A model generated the notes under the pieces. It did no database searches. It saw nothing but the letters and a program-made list of their open reading frames with translations, and was not told the DNA's origin. From assembly GCF_015352985.1 (NCBI RefSeq), contig NZ_JACYXF010000033.1, positions 1 through 62,262 of the forward strand: DNA of 62,262 nt. The letters are read 5' to 3'. The translations under genes were made by a program, and so were the position numbers. Position 1 is the stretch's first letter; each line of letters opens with the position of its first letter. The DNA comes from Noviherbaspirillum malthae (GTDB lineage Bacteria > Pseudomonadota > Gammaproteobacteria > Burkholderiales > Burkholderiaceae_D). Below, one piece after another: positions 16,710-24,345 of the stretch.

Positions 16710-18146
16710 CACCCCTTTCAAGGTGATCCTTATAGGGTGATTGAGGCACCAGACAGGAGATAAGGCATCCAAGCGGCACGGAGGTGCGTGCAATGGTTAT
16801 GGATGCGGTGGTGCAACGTTGTGTTGAGCAAAGCCCGGTAACCGTCATGGCGAGGCTGGCCATGCAACGAGCGCTGGAGCCGGATTGGATCGATGAGCTC
16901 TTTGAACAGGAGCGCGGCTTACAGTACACCCGTCAGCTGCTGTTCTCTACGACGGTCGAACTCATGTCCGTGGTAGCCGTGGGCATGCGTCCTTCCTTGC
17001 ATGCCGCTGCCAAGGCCTGCAAGGACCTACCCGTCTCCCTGCAAGCGCTGTACGACAAGATCAACGGCACATCGCCTGGCTTGGTCCGTGCCCTGGTGCA
17101 AGGCAGTGCGACTCGCTTGGGTGAAGTCCTGGCTCCCATGCTGGGCGGTAAAGCGCCCATGGTACCCGGCTACCAACTGCGCATCGTCGATGGCAATCAT
17201 CTGCCGGCCAGCGAGAAGCGTCTCAAGCCTCTGCGCGGCTTTCGTGGCGCGGCGCTGCCAGGGCAGTCGCTGGTGGTGTACGACCCGGATACGGATCTCG
17301 TGGTTGACATGCTGCCCTGCGAAGATGGCCATGCCAATGAACGCACGATGATGCAGGCCATCCAGCAACAGGCGCAGCCAGGCCAGCTGTGGATTGCCGA
17401 CCGCAACTTCAGCACGCGGGCCATCTTCTGTCGCTGGCAAGAACGCGGCAGTTGTTTCATCGTACGTGAACATGGCCGCACGCCCAGTCCACAGGAGCTC
17501 GAACCGATGCAATTGCGCGGCAGGATCGACACTGGCATCGTGCATGAGCAAGCGGTATCGATCGAGGATGAACAGGGCAAACCATTGCGGCTGCGCCGAG
17601 TCGAACTGCACCTGGAGCATCCCACCGAGGACGGTGACACCGTGATTCGGCTGCTGACCAATTTGCCGGCATGGAAGTTCACCGCACGCAGCGTGGCCCG
17701 CGTGTATCGATTTCGCTGGAATAGCGAGGTACAGTCGCTGGGCCATCCTCGTGCCGCGCTGTTTGCGTTTGGCGTGGCGGTAATGGCGTATAACGTGCTG
17801 GCGGTACTGCAATCGGCGGTGTGGGTCGCGCATGAGCTGCAGGAGGATGACATAGAACTGTCGTCTTACTGCTTTGCTGATGAAATCCGCACGCACTATG
17901 CCGGCATGGTAATGGCTGTGATACCAACAGCATGGGCGCCTTACGACAACACGACCGCAGACCAGCTGGCGGAGGTATTGCTGCAAATAGCGCTACATGC
18001 CAATCCCAAGTCACTGCGAAAGCATACGCGTGGTCCGAAGCCATCGGCAAAGAAAGGCTACGTCTCAGCCGCTGTCGCACGCCGGCATGTCGCCACCGCG
18101 CGAGTCCTCAAGAATGGCCTCGTTAAGTAAGACCTTGAAAGGGGTG
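16710..18146 (+). mobile_element. Complete IS4-family insertion sequence (1437 bp)
   Basis: The ends are perfect 15-base inverted repeats: CACCCCTTTCAAGGT at the left and ACCTTGAAAGGGGTG at the right. It is flanked by an 11-base direct repeat, the size expected for IS4-family transposition, so it arrived by transposition and has not been rearranged since. It carries one transposase gene and lies between the small genes at 16 kb and a degraded IS1595-type fragment. Confidence 0.9.
16793..18130 (+). CDS. IS4-family transposase, apparently with a deletion near the catalytic Glu
   Basis: About 445 residues from the ATG at 16793 (GGAGG 8 bases upstream; the GTG at 16784 overlaps that site). DDE-type motifs are visible: IVDGNHLP (first Asp, about residue 130) and LWIADRNFS (second Asp, about 200). 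The third region, normally YxxRWxIE followed by some 15 residues before a xxLGYPxAALFxF helix, reads here YRFRWNSEVQSLGHPRAALF, as if about 14-15 codons were lost in frame. A Glu happens to fall at the Y(2)R(3)E spacing, but the helix that should follow it is missing. Activity is therefore doubtful. Confidence 0.87.
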   Translation: MVMDAVVQRCVEQSPVTVMARLAMQRALEPDWIDELFEQERGLQYTRQLLFSTTVELMSVVAVGMRPSLHAAAKACKDLPVSLQALYDKINGTSPGLVRALVQGSATRLGEVLAPMLGGKAPMVPGYQLRIVDGNHLPASEKRLKPLRGFRGAALPGQSLVVYDPDTDLVVDMLPCEDGHANERTMMQAIQQQAQPGQLWIADRNFSTRAIFCRWQERGSCFIVREHGRTPSPQELEPMQLRGRIDTGIVHEQAVSIEDEQGKPLRLRRVELHLEHPTEDGDTVIRLLTNLPAWKFTARSVARVYRFRWNSEVQSLGHPRAALFAFGVAVMAYNVLAVLQSAVWVAHELQEDDIELSSYCFADEIRTHYAGMVMAVIPTAWAPYDNTTADQLAEVLLQIALHANPKSLRKHTRGPKPSAKKGYVSAAVARRHVATARVLKNGLVK

Positions 18147-18157
18147 GCGTTAACAAC
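18147..18157 (+). repeat. Right target-site duplication of the IS4-family element
   Basis: GCGTTAACAAC, identical to 16699-16709. Confidence 0.85.
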
Positions 18158-18246
18158 TATATGAATGCGAGGGCTATATGCGTGTAGGGACTGATGAGCA
18201 GTATATGAAGTCGTTGAGCAATCAAAGCGCGCCGCGTGCTTAAACA

Positions 18247-18405
18247 ATGCCGCGGCATTTCCTTCTATCCCGCAAGGCGCGTGGGCTGTTCCTGAAACGG
18301 GTATTCGCCATGTCCGATGAGGTCGCGCGCGAGACGTTCGCCGAGTTGCGCTGAAGGGATAAGCTCGTTCAAACCTGCCCGAAAGGTTGCCATGCAGACA
18401 AGCCC
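18247..18405 (+). pseudogene. N-terminal remnant of an IS1595-type transposase
   Basis: MPRHFLLSRKARGLFLKRVF followed by AMSDEVARETFAELR matches the conserved start of IS1595-family transposases (HFLLSxxARxLSLxxVxRMSDEEAxxxFxxIRW). The expected Trp codon is TGA at 18352, and beyond it the same frame continues RDKLVQTCPKGCHADK, resembling the first half of the family's zinc-ribbon. The rest of the element is gone. Confidence 0.6.
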
Positions 18406-18465
18406 GCTAAACATGTAGAAATTTTCCGGGGACATATGCAAATGCCAAATAATGGCGCGAGCATG

Positions 18466-18494
18466 AAAAAAGCCCGCGCCATGCGGCAGCGGGC
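18466..18494 (-). terminator. Minus-strand hairpin terminator without an obvious gene
   Basis: On the minus strand GCCCGC and GCGGGC, with an inner GCC/GGC pair and a GCAT loop, are followed by six T. A classic intrinsic terminator shape, but I see no convincing minus-strand gene feeding it. Confidence 0.6.
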
Positions 18495-18762
18495 CAATCG
18501 CCTCTCGGGCGAAGTCTAGAGGAGACTGGTCTCCATGCTATAGGGACTGGCTTTCAAGCCCCTGTCGAAAAGCTGACGGGGCGCTGACAGAAACGGGCTG
18601 GATCCTTCCAGGCAAAGCCGGAACAGGCATATTCATATGCGGGCGGCCTGAATATCGAAGTTCGTTTTGCTTCGTTGTACTTGCGACATCTGGAAGTTAG
18701 CATCTGCGCTGTCAACTGTTCATGACAGGTTATGAACACCATCGCAGAATTGGAGCGGAACA

Positions 18763-19602
18763 ATGCCCGTGGCCTCCACACTGCCCGCGAAAGCAGGTCA
18801 TCTGGACGTACAGAATCTCAGGATTGAATTTAACGCCGGACGCGGCGCGACGACTGTCGCTGTCGACGATGTGTCGATCAGTATCGCGCCTGGAGAGTTC
18901 GTCAGCATCGTTGGACCGTCCGGCTGCGGAAAGTCGACCTTGCTCAATGCCATTGCCGGCTTCATCAAGCCTGCGCATGGGCGCATTACCATCGACTCAA
19001 AGCCCATACAGGGGCCGGCGTCCGACCGCGGCGTCGTGTTCCAGCAGTACTCCCTGTTTCCATGGAAGACTGTGCTCGGCAACGTCGAGTTCGGGCTCAA
19101 GCTTCAAGGTGTGCCAAGGAGGACGCGGATCGAGGAAGCCCGGCGCCTGCTCAGGCTGTCCGGCCTGTCGCAGTTCGAACGGCATTATCTCTATCAGCTA
19201 TCGGGAGGAATGAAGCAGCGCGTCGGCATCCTTCGGGCGCTCGCCGCCAATCCCAGCATTCTCCTGATGGACGAGCCGTTCGGCGCACTGGACACGCAAA
19301 CCCGCTCGATCATGCAGCAGCTGCTGACGGATCTATGGGAATCGCTCGGCATATCGGTGCTGTTCATCACGCACGACATCGACGAAGCCATTTTTCTATC
19401 CGACCGGGTGTACGTGATGAGCGCGCGCCCGGGACGCATCAAGGAAATCGTTCCCGTGACGCTTCCGCGCCCGCGCACCGGCGATACCGTGACGGCCCCC
19501 GATTTCCTCGCTTTCCGCGCACGCGTACACAGCCTGATCCGCGATGAAAGCATCCGCACCTTTGAAAGCGAAACGAATCATGCCTACCGTGCGGCGGCCT
19601 GA
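18763..19602 (+). CDS. ABC transporter ATP-binding protein, nitrate/sulfonate/taurine type
   Basis: 279 residues. Walker A GPSGCGKST at 51-59, VFQQYSLFPW Q-loop near 92-101, signature LSGGMKQRV at 146-154, Walker B LLMDEPFGALD at 167-177, switch His in FITHDIDEA. This arrangement is typical of SsuB/TauB/NrtD ATPases, which power import by a single-permease homodimer. GGAG lies 7 bases upstream of the ATG. First gene of a five-gene rightward operon with a substrate-binding protein, permease and two amidases. Confidence 0.92.
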   Translation: MPVASTLPAKAGHLDVQNLRIEFNAGRGATTVAVDDVSISIAPGEFVSIVGPSGCGKSTLLNAIAGFIKPAHGRITIDSKPIQGPASDRGVVFQQYSLFPWKTVLGNVEFGLKLQGVPRRTRIEEARRLLRLSGLSQFERHYLYQLSGGMKQRVGILRALAANPSILLMDEPFGALDTQTRSIMQQLLTDLWESLGISVLFITHDIDEAIFLSDRVYVMSARPGRIKEIVPVTLPRPRTGDTVTAPDFLAFRARVHSLIRDESIRTFESETNHAYRAAA

Positions 19603-19638
19603 CGCTCGCTCCCTTCCATTCCAACGCTGGAGAACCTC

Positions 19639-20622
19639 ATGACTACAAGAAAAACCCTTGCCGCCGGGATCGGCGCACTCGTACTGGCGTTGCTTGCCAG
19701 CGGCCAGGCGCTCGCGCAGGAAAAGATACGCCTCGCGCAGAACCTCGCCCCCATTTCCGGCCTGGTCATCATCGCCAAGCAGAAAGGCTTGTTCGACAAG
19801 CATGGACTGAACGTGGAAGTCAGCAATTTCACCACCGGACGACAAGCGCTCGAAACCGTGCTGGGTGGCGGCGCCGATATCGCCACCACCGCCGAAGCAC
19901 CGATTACCGCCGCCGCGCTGGCGCGCCAGAAGATCGCGCTCCTGGCACGGATGGAATACTCGGATGACAAGACCCTGGTCAGCAAGGCATCGGGCGTGAA
20001 TTCGCCTGCGGACCTGAAAGGCAAACGCCTTGGATATACGGCGGGAACAGGCAGCGAGATCTATACGCTGACCCTGCTCAAGAAGGCCGGGCTGACGAAG
20101 AACGATGTCACGCTGGTCAACCTGCGGCCGCAGGACATGGTGTCCGCACTGGGCACCGGAAGCATCGATGCCTACAACACCTGGGAACCCCATATCGCCA
20201 ACGGCAGGAAGGCACTGGGTACGAATGTGAAGGAGATCGATACCAGGGGCGTGTACGCGGAAACCTTCAATCTCGTCGTGCAGGAATCCTATGCGGCCTC
20301 GCACCCCAAGACCATCACGTCCTTTCTCAAGGCCACGCTCGAGGCCGAGCATTGGCTCAAGGCCAACCGCGAAGAGGCAATCACCCTCATTGCCGGCGCG
20401 ACCGGAATGAAGAAGGAAGACCTGGCCGAGATCTGGAACGATTACGTGTTTGAACTGGTTCTCGACGAACGGGTACTGTCGACGCTGAACAACCATGCGC
20501 AGTGGCGTATCGAAACGGGCAATGCACCGCCGAATGCGACGCTGCCCGATTTCACGAAGGTGATTCATTCCGCGCCGCTGAAGCAGATCGCCCCGGACCG
20601 CGTCCGTCTTTCGGGACTGTGA
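19639..20622 (+). CDS. ABC transporter substrate-binding protein, SsuA/NMT1-like
   Basis: 327 residues with a signal peptide ending near residue 26 (SGQALAQ). The fold markers of the NMT1/SsuA-like family are present: IRLAQNLAPISGLVIIAKQK at the mature N terminus, GADIATTAEAPI near 75-87 and KGKRLGYTAGTGSEIY near 130. Such proteins capture sulfonates, nitrate, pyrimidines or related nitrogen compounds in the periplasm. The co-encoded amidases point to an amide or urea-like nitrogen source; the actual ligand is unknown. Confidence 0.88.
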   Translation: MTTRKTLAAGIGALVLALLASGQALAQEKIRLAQNLAPISGLVIIAKQKGLFDKHGLNVEVSNFTTGRQALETVLGGGADIATTAEAPITAAALARQKIALLARMEYSDDKTLVSKASGVNSPADLKGKRLGYTAGTGSEIYTLTLLKKAGLTKNDVTLVNLRPQDMVSALGTGSIDAYNTWEPHIANGRKALGTNVKEIDTRGVYAETFNLVVQESYAASHPKTITSFLKATLEAEHWLKANREEAITLIAGATGMKKEDLAEIWNDYVFELVLDERVLSTLNNHAQWRIETGNAPPNATLPDFTKVIHSAPLKQIAPDRVRLSGL

Positions 20623-20629
20623 CCGCATC

Positions 20630-21385
20630 ATGAAAGCAGCTTCGCCCGTATTGCTGGCCCGCGTCCTGTCGATTCCCGTTTTTCTGGGTATCTGGCAGGC
20701 GATAGCGACCAGCGGAATCGTCAACCCCCTGCTCTTTCCGCCGCCGACTATCGTGGCCGCCGCCTGCTGGGATTACCTGGCGAACGGAGACGGCGTGCAT
20801 GATACGTTATGGAGCCTTTGCCGCGTGACGATCGGCTACCTCGCCGGCGCCGCGGCCGGGATCGCCCTGGGCGTTCTTACCGGTGCGTTGCCCCTCCTCG
20901 CCGGATTGCTGACGCCGGTGTTCCAGCTGCTCCGCCCCATCCCGCCGATTGCATTCGTTCCCATCGTGATCGTCTGGTTCGGTCTGACGGAATTGGGCAA
21001 GTGGTTTCTGGTGTTCTGGGGCGTCTTCTTCACCGTCTGGCTCTCCACGCATATGGGCGTGCAGCGTGCCAGCGAAACGCTGATCCGCGCCGCGCAAAGC
21101 CTGGGCGCGACGCGCTGGCAACTGTTGTGGTCCGTCCAGTTTCCCGATGCGCTGCCGGTCATATTCGTCGGCTTGCGCGCTTCGGTCAGCATCGCCTTCT
21201 ATACGCTCGTGGCGGCGGAACTCGCGGGCGCCTATGCGGGCATCGCATACCGTCTCGAAATCAGCCAGCAGAATCTGCAGATCGGCCACATGATGGCCGG
21301 CCTGGTCATACTCGGGCTGGTATCGATGCTGTCGGATCGCGGCTTTCAAGCCATGTCAAAACGCTTGCTGCATTGGTCGGCATAG
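20630..21385 (+). CDS. ABC transporter permease, SsuC/TauC-like
   Basis: 251 residues with six predicted membrane helices and the EAA-type loop (LIRAAQSLGATRWQLLWSVQFPDALPVIFVGL, quoted in parts around residues 150-180) that docks the ATPase. LFPPPTIVAAACWDYL near the N terminus is characteristic of this permease group. It begins 7 bases after the binding-protein stop, so the transporter genes are co-translated. Confidence 0.92.
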   Translation: MKAASPVLLARVLSIPVFLGIWQAIATSGIVNPLLFPPPTIVAAACWDYLANGDGVHDTLWSLCRVTIGYLAGAAAGIALGVLTGALPLLAGLLTPVFQLLRPIPPIAFVPIVIVWFGLTELGKWFLVFWGVFFTVWLSTHMGVQRASETLIRAAQSLGATRWQLLWSVQFPDALPVIFVGLRASVSIAFYTLVAAELAGAYAGIAYRLEISQQNLQIGHMMAGLVILGLVSMLSDRGFQAMSKRLLHWSA

Positions 21386-21393
21386 GGACAATG

Positions 21394-22785
21394 ATGTCAT
21401 TCCTTGACGAACTCAGTTTCGATTTCGCTTCGCTGCGGCGCGCCTATGGCGAAGGCCTCGCGCCCTCCGCGCTGGTGAAGGAAGTTTACCGCCGGCTGCA
21501 GGCCCGTCACGGCGACTTTGTCTGGACGCACCTCGTTCCTCTCGAACAGGCTCTCCAGGCAGCGCGGCGCATCGAACGCCTGGCTGAGCAAGCCCATGAC
21601 CTGCCGCTGTTCGGCCTGCCCTACGGCGTGAAGGACAACATCGATGTTGCCGGACTCCCGACCAGCGCAGGATGCACGAGCTTCACCTATATCGCCGAAC
21701 GCACCGCCGCCGTCGTCGAGAAACTGGAAGCCGCCGGCGCCATCCTGATCGGCAAGCAGAACATGGATCAGTTCGCCACCGGCCTGGTCGGCATCCGGTC
21801 TCCAGCAGGCTACTGCCGCAATCCGTTCAACGGCGAATACATTCCCGGCGGATCAAGTTCAGGCTCTGCGGTGGCAGTGAGCACCGGCCAGGTCGCATTC
21901 TCGATCGGCTCGGATACCGGCGGTTCCGGCAGGGTGCCGGCCGCCTTCAACAACATCGTCGGCTTCAAGCCGACGCCGGGCCTGGTGAGCAGCCATGGAT
22001 TCCTTTACTGCAACCGCAGTTTTGACGTGCCGCCCGTGTTTGCACTGACAACCTCGGATGCGCTGGCCGTGTTCAATGTAATCAAAGGCCATGATCCGCG
22101 CGACATCTATTCGGCTGCGCAAGCTCCCTCACCTGCGGCGGCCGCATCGGATTTTACGTTTGGCATACCGGACAGGGCGCACCTGACGTTCTTCGGCGAT
22201 ACCCATGCGGAAGCGCAATTCCGGCATACCGTCGACCTGCTGCGAGAACTGGGCGGAACACTGGTTGAATTGGATTTCACTCCTTTCGCCGAGGCCGGAC
22301 GGCTGGTGTTCGGCAGCCCGTTCATCGCCGAACGCCATGTTACCTACGGCGCGCATGTGGAAAGCGGGTCGCCGCATGTGCATCCCGTGGTCCGGCAGGC
22401 TATCGAGGCATCGAGCCGGTACAGCGCAGCCGATGCCTTTGCCGCGCAATATCGCCTGGAGGAGCTGAAGCAGCTGGCCTGGCGCGAACTCGACCGCGCC
22501 GCATTCCTGCTGACTCCAACCGCCGGAACGATATACCGCTGCGACGAAGTAGAGGCCGACCCGGTTCGGCGAAACGGCAACCTCGGCTACTACACCTATC
22601 ACGCCAATCCCCTGCGGTTGAGCGCCATCAGCGTGCCGGCCGGTCTGCGCCAAGACGGCCTTCCTTTCGGCGCCTGCCTGATCGGCAAGCCGTTCGACGA
22701 TCTGACGATCGCGGCGTATGCCGACCGGCTGCATCGCGCAGTCGGAGGCAAGCTCGGCGCCACACACCACGCATTGACGACCTGA
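21394..22785 (+). CDS. Allophanate hydrolase-like amidase (AtzF amidase domain)
   Basis: 463 residues from the ATG at 21394 (AGGGA 5 bases upstream; an ATG at 21391 is also possible). It matches the amidase half of allophanate hydrolase: FGLPYGVKDNIDVAGLPTSA with catalytic Lys near 80, YIPGGSSSGSAVAV with the bridging Ser near 155, and IGSDTGGSGRVPAAFNNIVG with the nucleophilic Ser near 178. The C-terminal domain of full-length AtzF/DUR1,2 is absent, so it performs amide hydrolysis only. It probably acts on a compound imported by the ABC system upstream; allophanate itself is possible but unproven because no urea carboxylase or biuret hydrolase is next to it. Confidence 0.85.
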   Translation: MSFLDELSFDFASLRRAYGEGLAPSALVKEVYRRLQARHGDFVWTHLVPLEQALQAARRIERLAEQAHDLPLFGLPYGVKDNIDVAGLPTSAGCTSFTYIAERTAAVVEKLEAAGAILIGKQNMDQFATGLVGIRSPAGYCRNPFNGEYIPGGSSSGSAVAVSTGQVAFSIGSDTGGSGRVPAAFNNIVGFKPTPGLVSSHGFLYCNRSFDVPPVFALTTSDALAVFNVIKGHDPRDIYSAAQAPSPAAAASDFTFGIPDRAHLTFFGDTHAEAQFRHTVDLLRELGGTLVELDFTPFAEAGRLVFGSPFIAERHVTYGAHVESGSPHVHPVVRQAIEASSRYSAADAFAAQYRLEELKQLAWRELDRAAFLLTPTAGTIYRCDEVEADPVRRNGNLGYYTYHANPLRLSAISVPAGLRQDGLPFGACLIGKPFDDLTIAAYADRLHRAVGGKLGATHHALTT

Positions 22786-22797
22786 AAAGAACAAGAC

Positions 22798-24306
22798 ATG
22801 ACAATAGAACATGGCCTGGCATTAAGCTGGGATGAATGGGGCAACACCGACGCCGTAGCACTCGCGAAGCTGATCCGCGCCGGACACCTTTCGCCGCGCG
22901 AGGCGGCGCGCCAGGCAATCCACGCGGCGAGCCGTCTCGATTCCAGGCTCGACGCGGTAGTCGAAGTCTTCAACGACATCGCCGAAAATCCTTCGCGCGA
23001 CGGCGCCGACCTGAACGGGCCGCTGGGCGGCGTTCCTTTCTTCATCAAGGATCTCGGGTCCGCAATCAAGGGGCGGCTGCGGGAGTCGGGATCGGTGCTA
23101 GGGAAAGGCCGGCGCGCCGGCCGCACCGATCCCCTCTTCGATAACCTGCACCAGAGCGGCCTCGTGGCGGTGGGACGTTCAACCACTGCCGAAATGGGCA
23201 TGACCTACGACACCACCACGAATTACCGCGGACTGAAGGTCACGCGCAATCCGTGGAATACGGAATTCACGCCGGGGGGCTCCTCCGGCGGCAGCGCGGC
23301 GCTGGTGGCAAGCGGCGCCGTTCCGCTAGCCCACTCGACCGACGGCGCGGGTTCGACGCGTATTCCTGCCGCCCTCACCGGTCTCGTCGGGCTCAAGGTC
23401 ACGCGCGGCCGGCTGCCGGGACCGTGGTCTTTCAGCGAATACGGCAATGCAACGCTGGGGGAAGGCGTGTTTTCACGGTCGGTGCGCGATACCGCCGCCT
23501 TTCTCGATGCGGCTGCGGCACATCGCCCACCGGGAAAAAATTTCATTGCCGTTCCCTCTCCTGCGAAGCCTTTCATTGAGGCTCTCCAGGAAGTCCCCGG
23601 CAAACTGAAGATAGGTTTTTCCACCGGACGCTGGGGGCGCGCGACGGCTCCCGATCCTTCCATCGCGGAACTGACACGCGCGTTCGCGCAGACGCTCCAG
23701 GCCTTGGGGCACGAAGTGGAAGAAATCGACGACGGCGAGCTCACCCAGTGGGAGAACTTCTGGCCTTCGTTCAAGACGTTCTGGCTGGGCATGCGCCCGG
23801 CGATGTGGACGCTCGATCATGGCGGCGAACTGCCGCCCCACCTGCTGGAACAGCTGACGCCGATGGCCCGCAAGTTCTGGCAGACCTCGCAGCGCTACGA
23901 CAAGAACGCGGTGCTGCGCCACCAGGCCGCCAACAATGCACATGCGCTGGCCCTGGGGACTTTCTTCGAGCGCTACGACCTGCTGCTGGCGCCCGTCTTT
24001 GCAATCCCGGCACCGAAGGCCAACGGACCGTTCTCGCTGATGAACGACCGCGACTTTGGAACTTATGTCGAGGAGCTGCTGGACGCCGGCCGCTATGCGA
24101 TACCGGCAAGCGATGCCGGCATTCCGGCCATCAGCCTCCCTGCCGGCCTTGACCGGAACGGCATTCCGGCAGGCGTGCAGCTGTACGGCCGCTGGTTCGG
24201 CGAATACCAGCTTCTTCAGGTGGCGGCCGACCTGGAGCGCCACCGGCCGGATCTGTTCGGCCGCAAGCCGCCCTTGCATGTATCGAACCCGGTGGCCTTG
24301 TCATAG
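22798..24306 (+). CDS. Amidase (amidase signature family)
   Basis: 502 residues. Catalytic triad visible: Lys 84 in PFFIKDLG, bridging Ser in TPGGSSGGSAAL (about 159-170) and nucleophile Ser 186 in STDGAGSTRIPAAL. Later motifs (LLAPVFAIPAPKANG, IPAISLPAGLDRNGIPAGVQ) are normal for the family. It starts 12 bases after the preceding amidase and ends the operon at a strong hairpin. Two different amidases beside an importer suggest sequential cleavage of one amide-rich substrate; which one is unknown. Confidence 0.9.
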   Translation: MTIEHGLALSWDEWGNTDAVALAKLIRAGHLSPREAARQAIHAASRLDSRLDAVVEVFNDIAENPSRDGADLNGPLGGVPFFIKDLGSAIKGRLRESGSVLGKGRRAGRTDPLFDNLHQSGLVAVGRSTTAEMGMTYDTTTNYRGLKVTRNPWNTEFTPGGSSGGSAALVASGAVPLAHSTDGAGSTRIPAALTGLVGLKVTRGRLPGPWSFSEYGNATLGEGVFSRSVRDTAAFLDAAAAHRPPGKNFIAVPSPAKPFIEALQEVPGKLKIGFSTGRWGRATAPDPSIAELTRAFAQTLQALGHEVEEIDDGELTQWENFWPSFKTFWLGMRPAMWTLDHGGELPPHLLEQLTPMARKFWQTSQRYDKNAVLRHQAANNAHALALGTFFERYDLLLAPVFAIPAPKANGPFSLMNDRDFGTYVEELLDAGRYAIPASDAGIPAISLPAGLDRNGIPAGVQLYGRWFGEYQLLQVAADLERHRPDLFGRKPPLHVSNPVALS

Positions 24307-24307
24307 C

Positions 24308-24333
24308 GGAAGATGCCGGTGCCGGCATCTTCC
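24308..24333. terminator. Bidirectional terminator between convergent operons
   Basis: GGAAGATGCCGG and CCGGCATCTTCC form a perfect 12-base stem with a TG loop, followed by TTT on the plus strand. It separates the rightward amidase operon from the leftward TRAP operon. Confidence 0.75.
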
Positions 24334-24345
24334 TTTGCAACAAAT

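Larger units (their letters stand above)
18158..18762. other. Gene-poor stretch after the insertion sequence
   Basis: About 600 bases holding the IS1595-type remnant (18247-18405), a minus-strand terminator (18466-18494) and the leader of the ABC transporter operon. A minus-strand open frame at 18554-18781 has no recognisable product and is not called. Confidence 0.5.

Noticed and set aside
18554..18781. Minus-strand frame upstream of the ABC operon, considered as the source of the terminator at 18466
   Set aside because: No recognisable product and its start lies inside the ABC ATPase gene.
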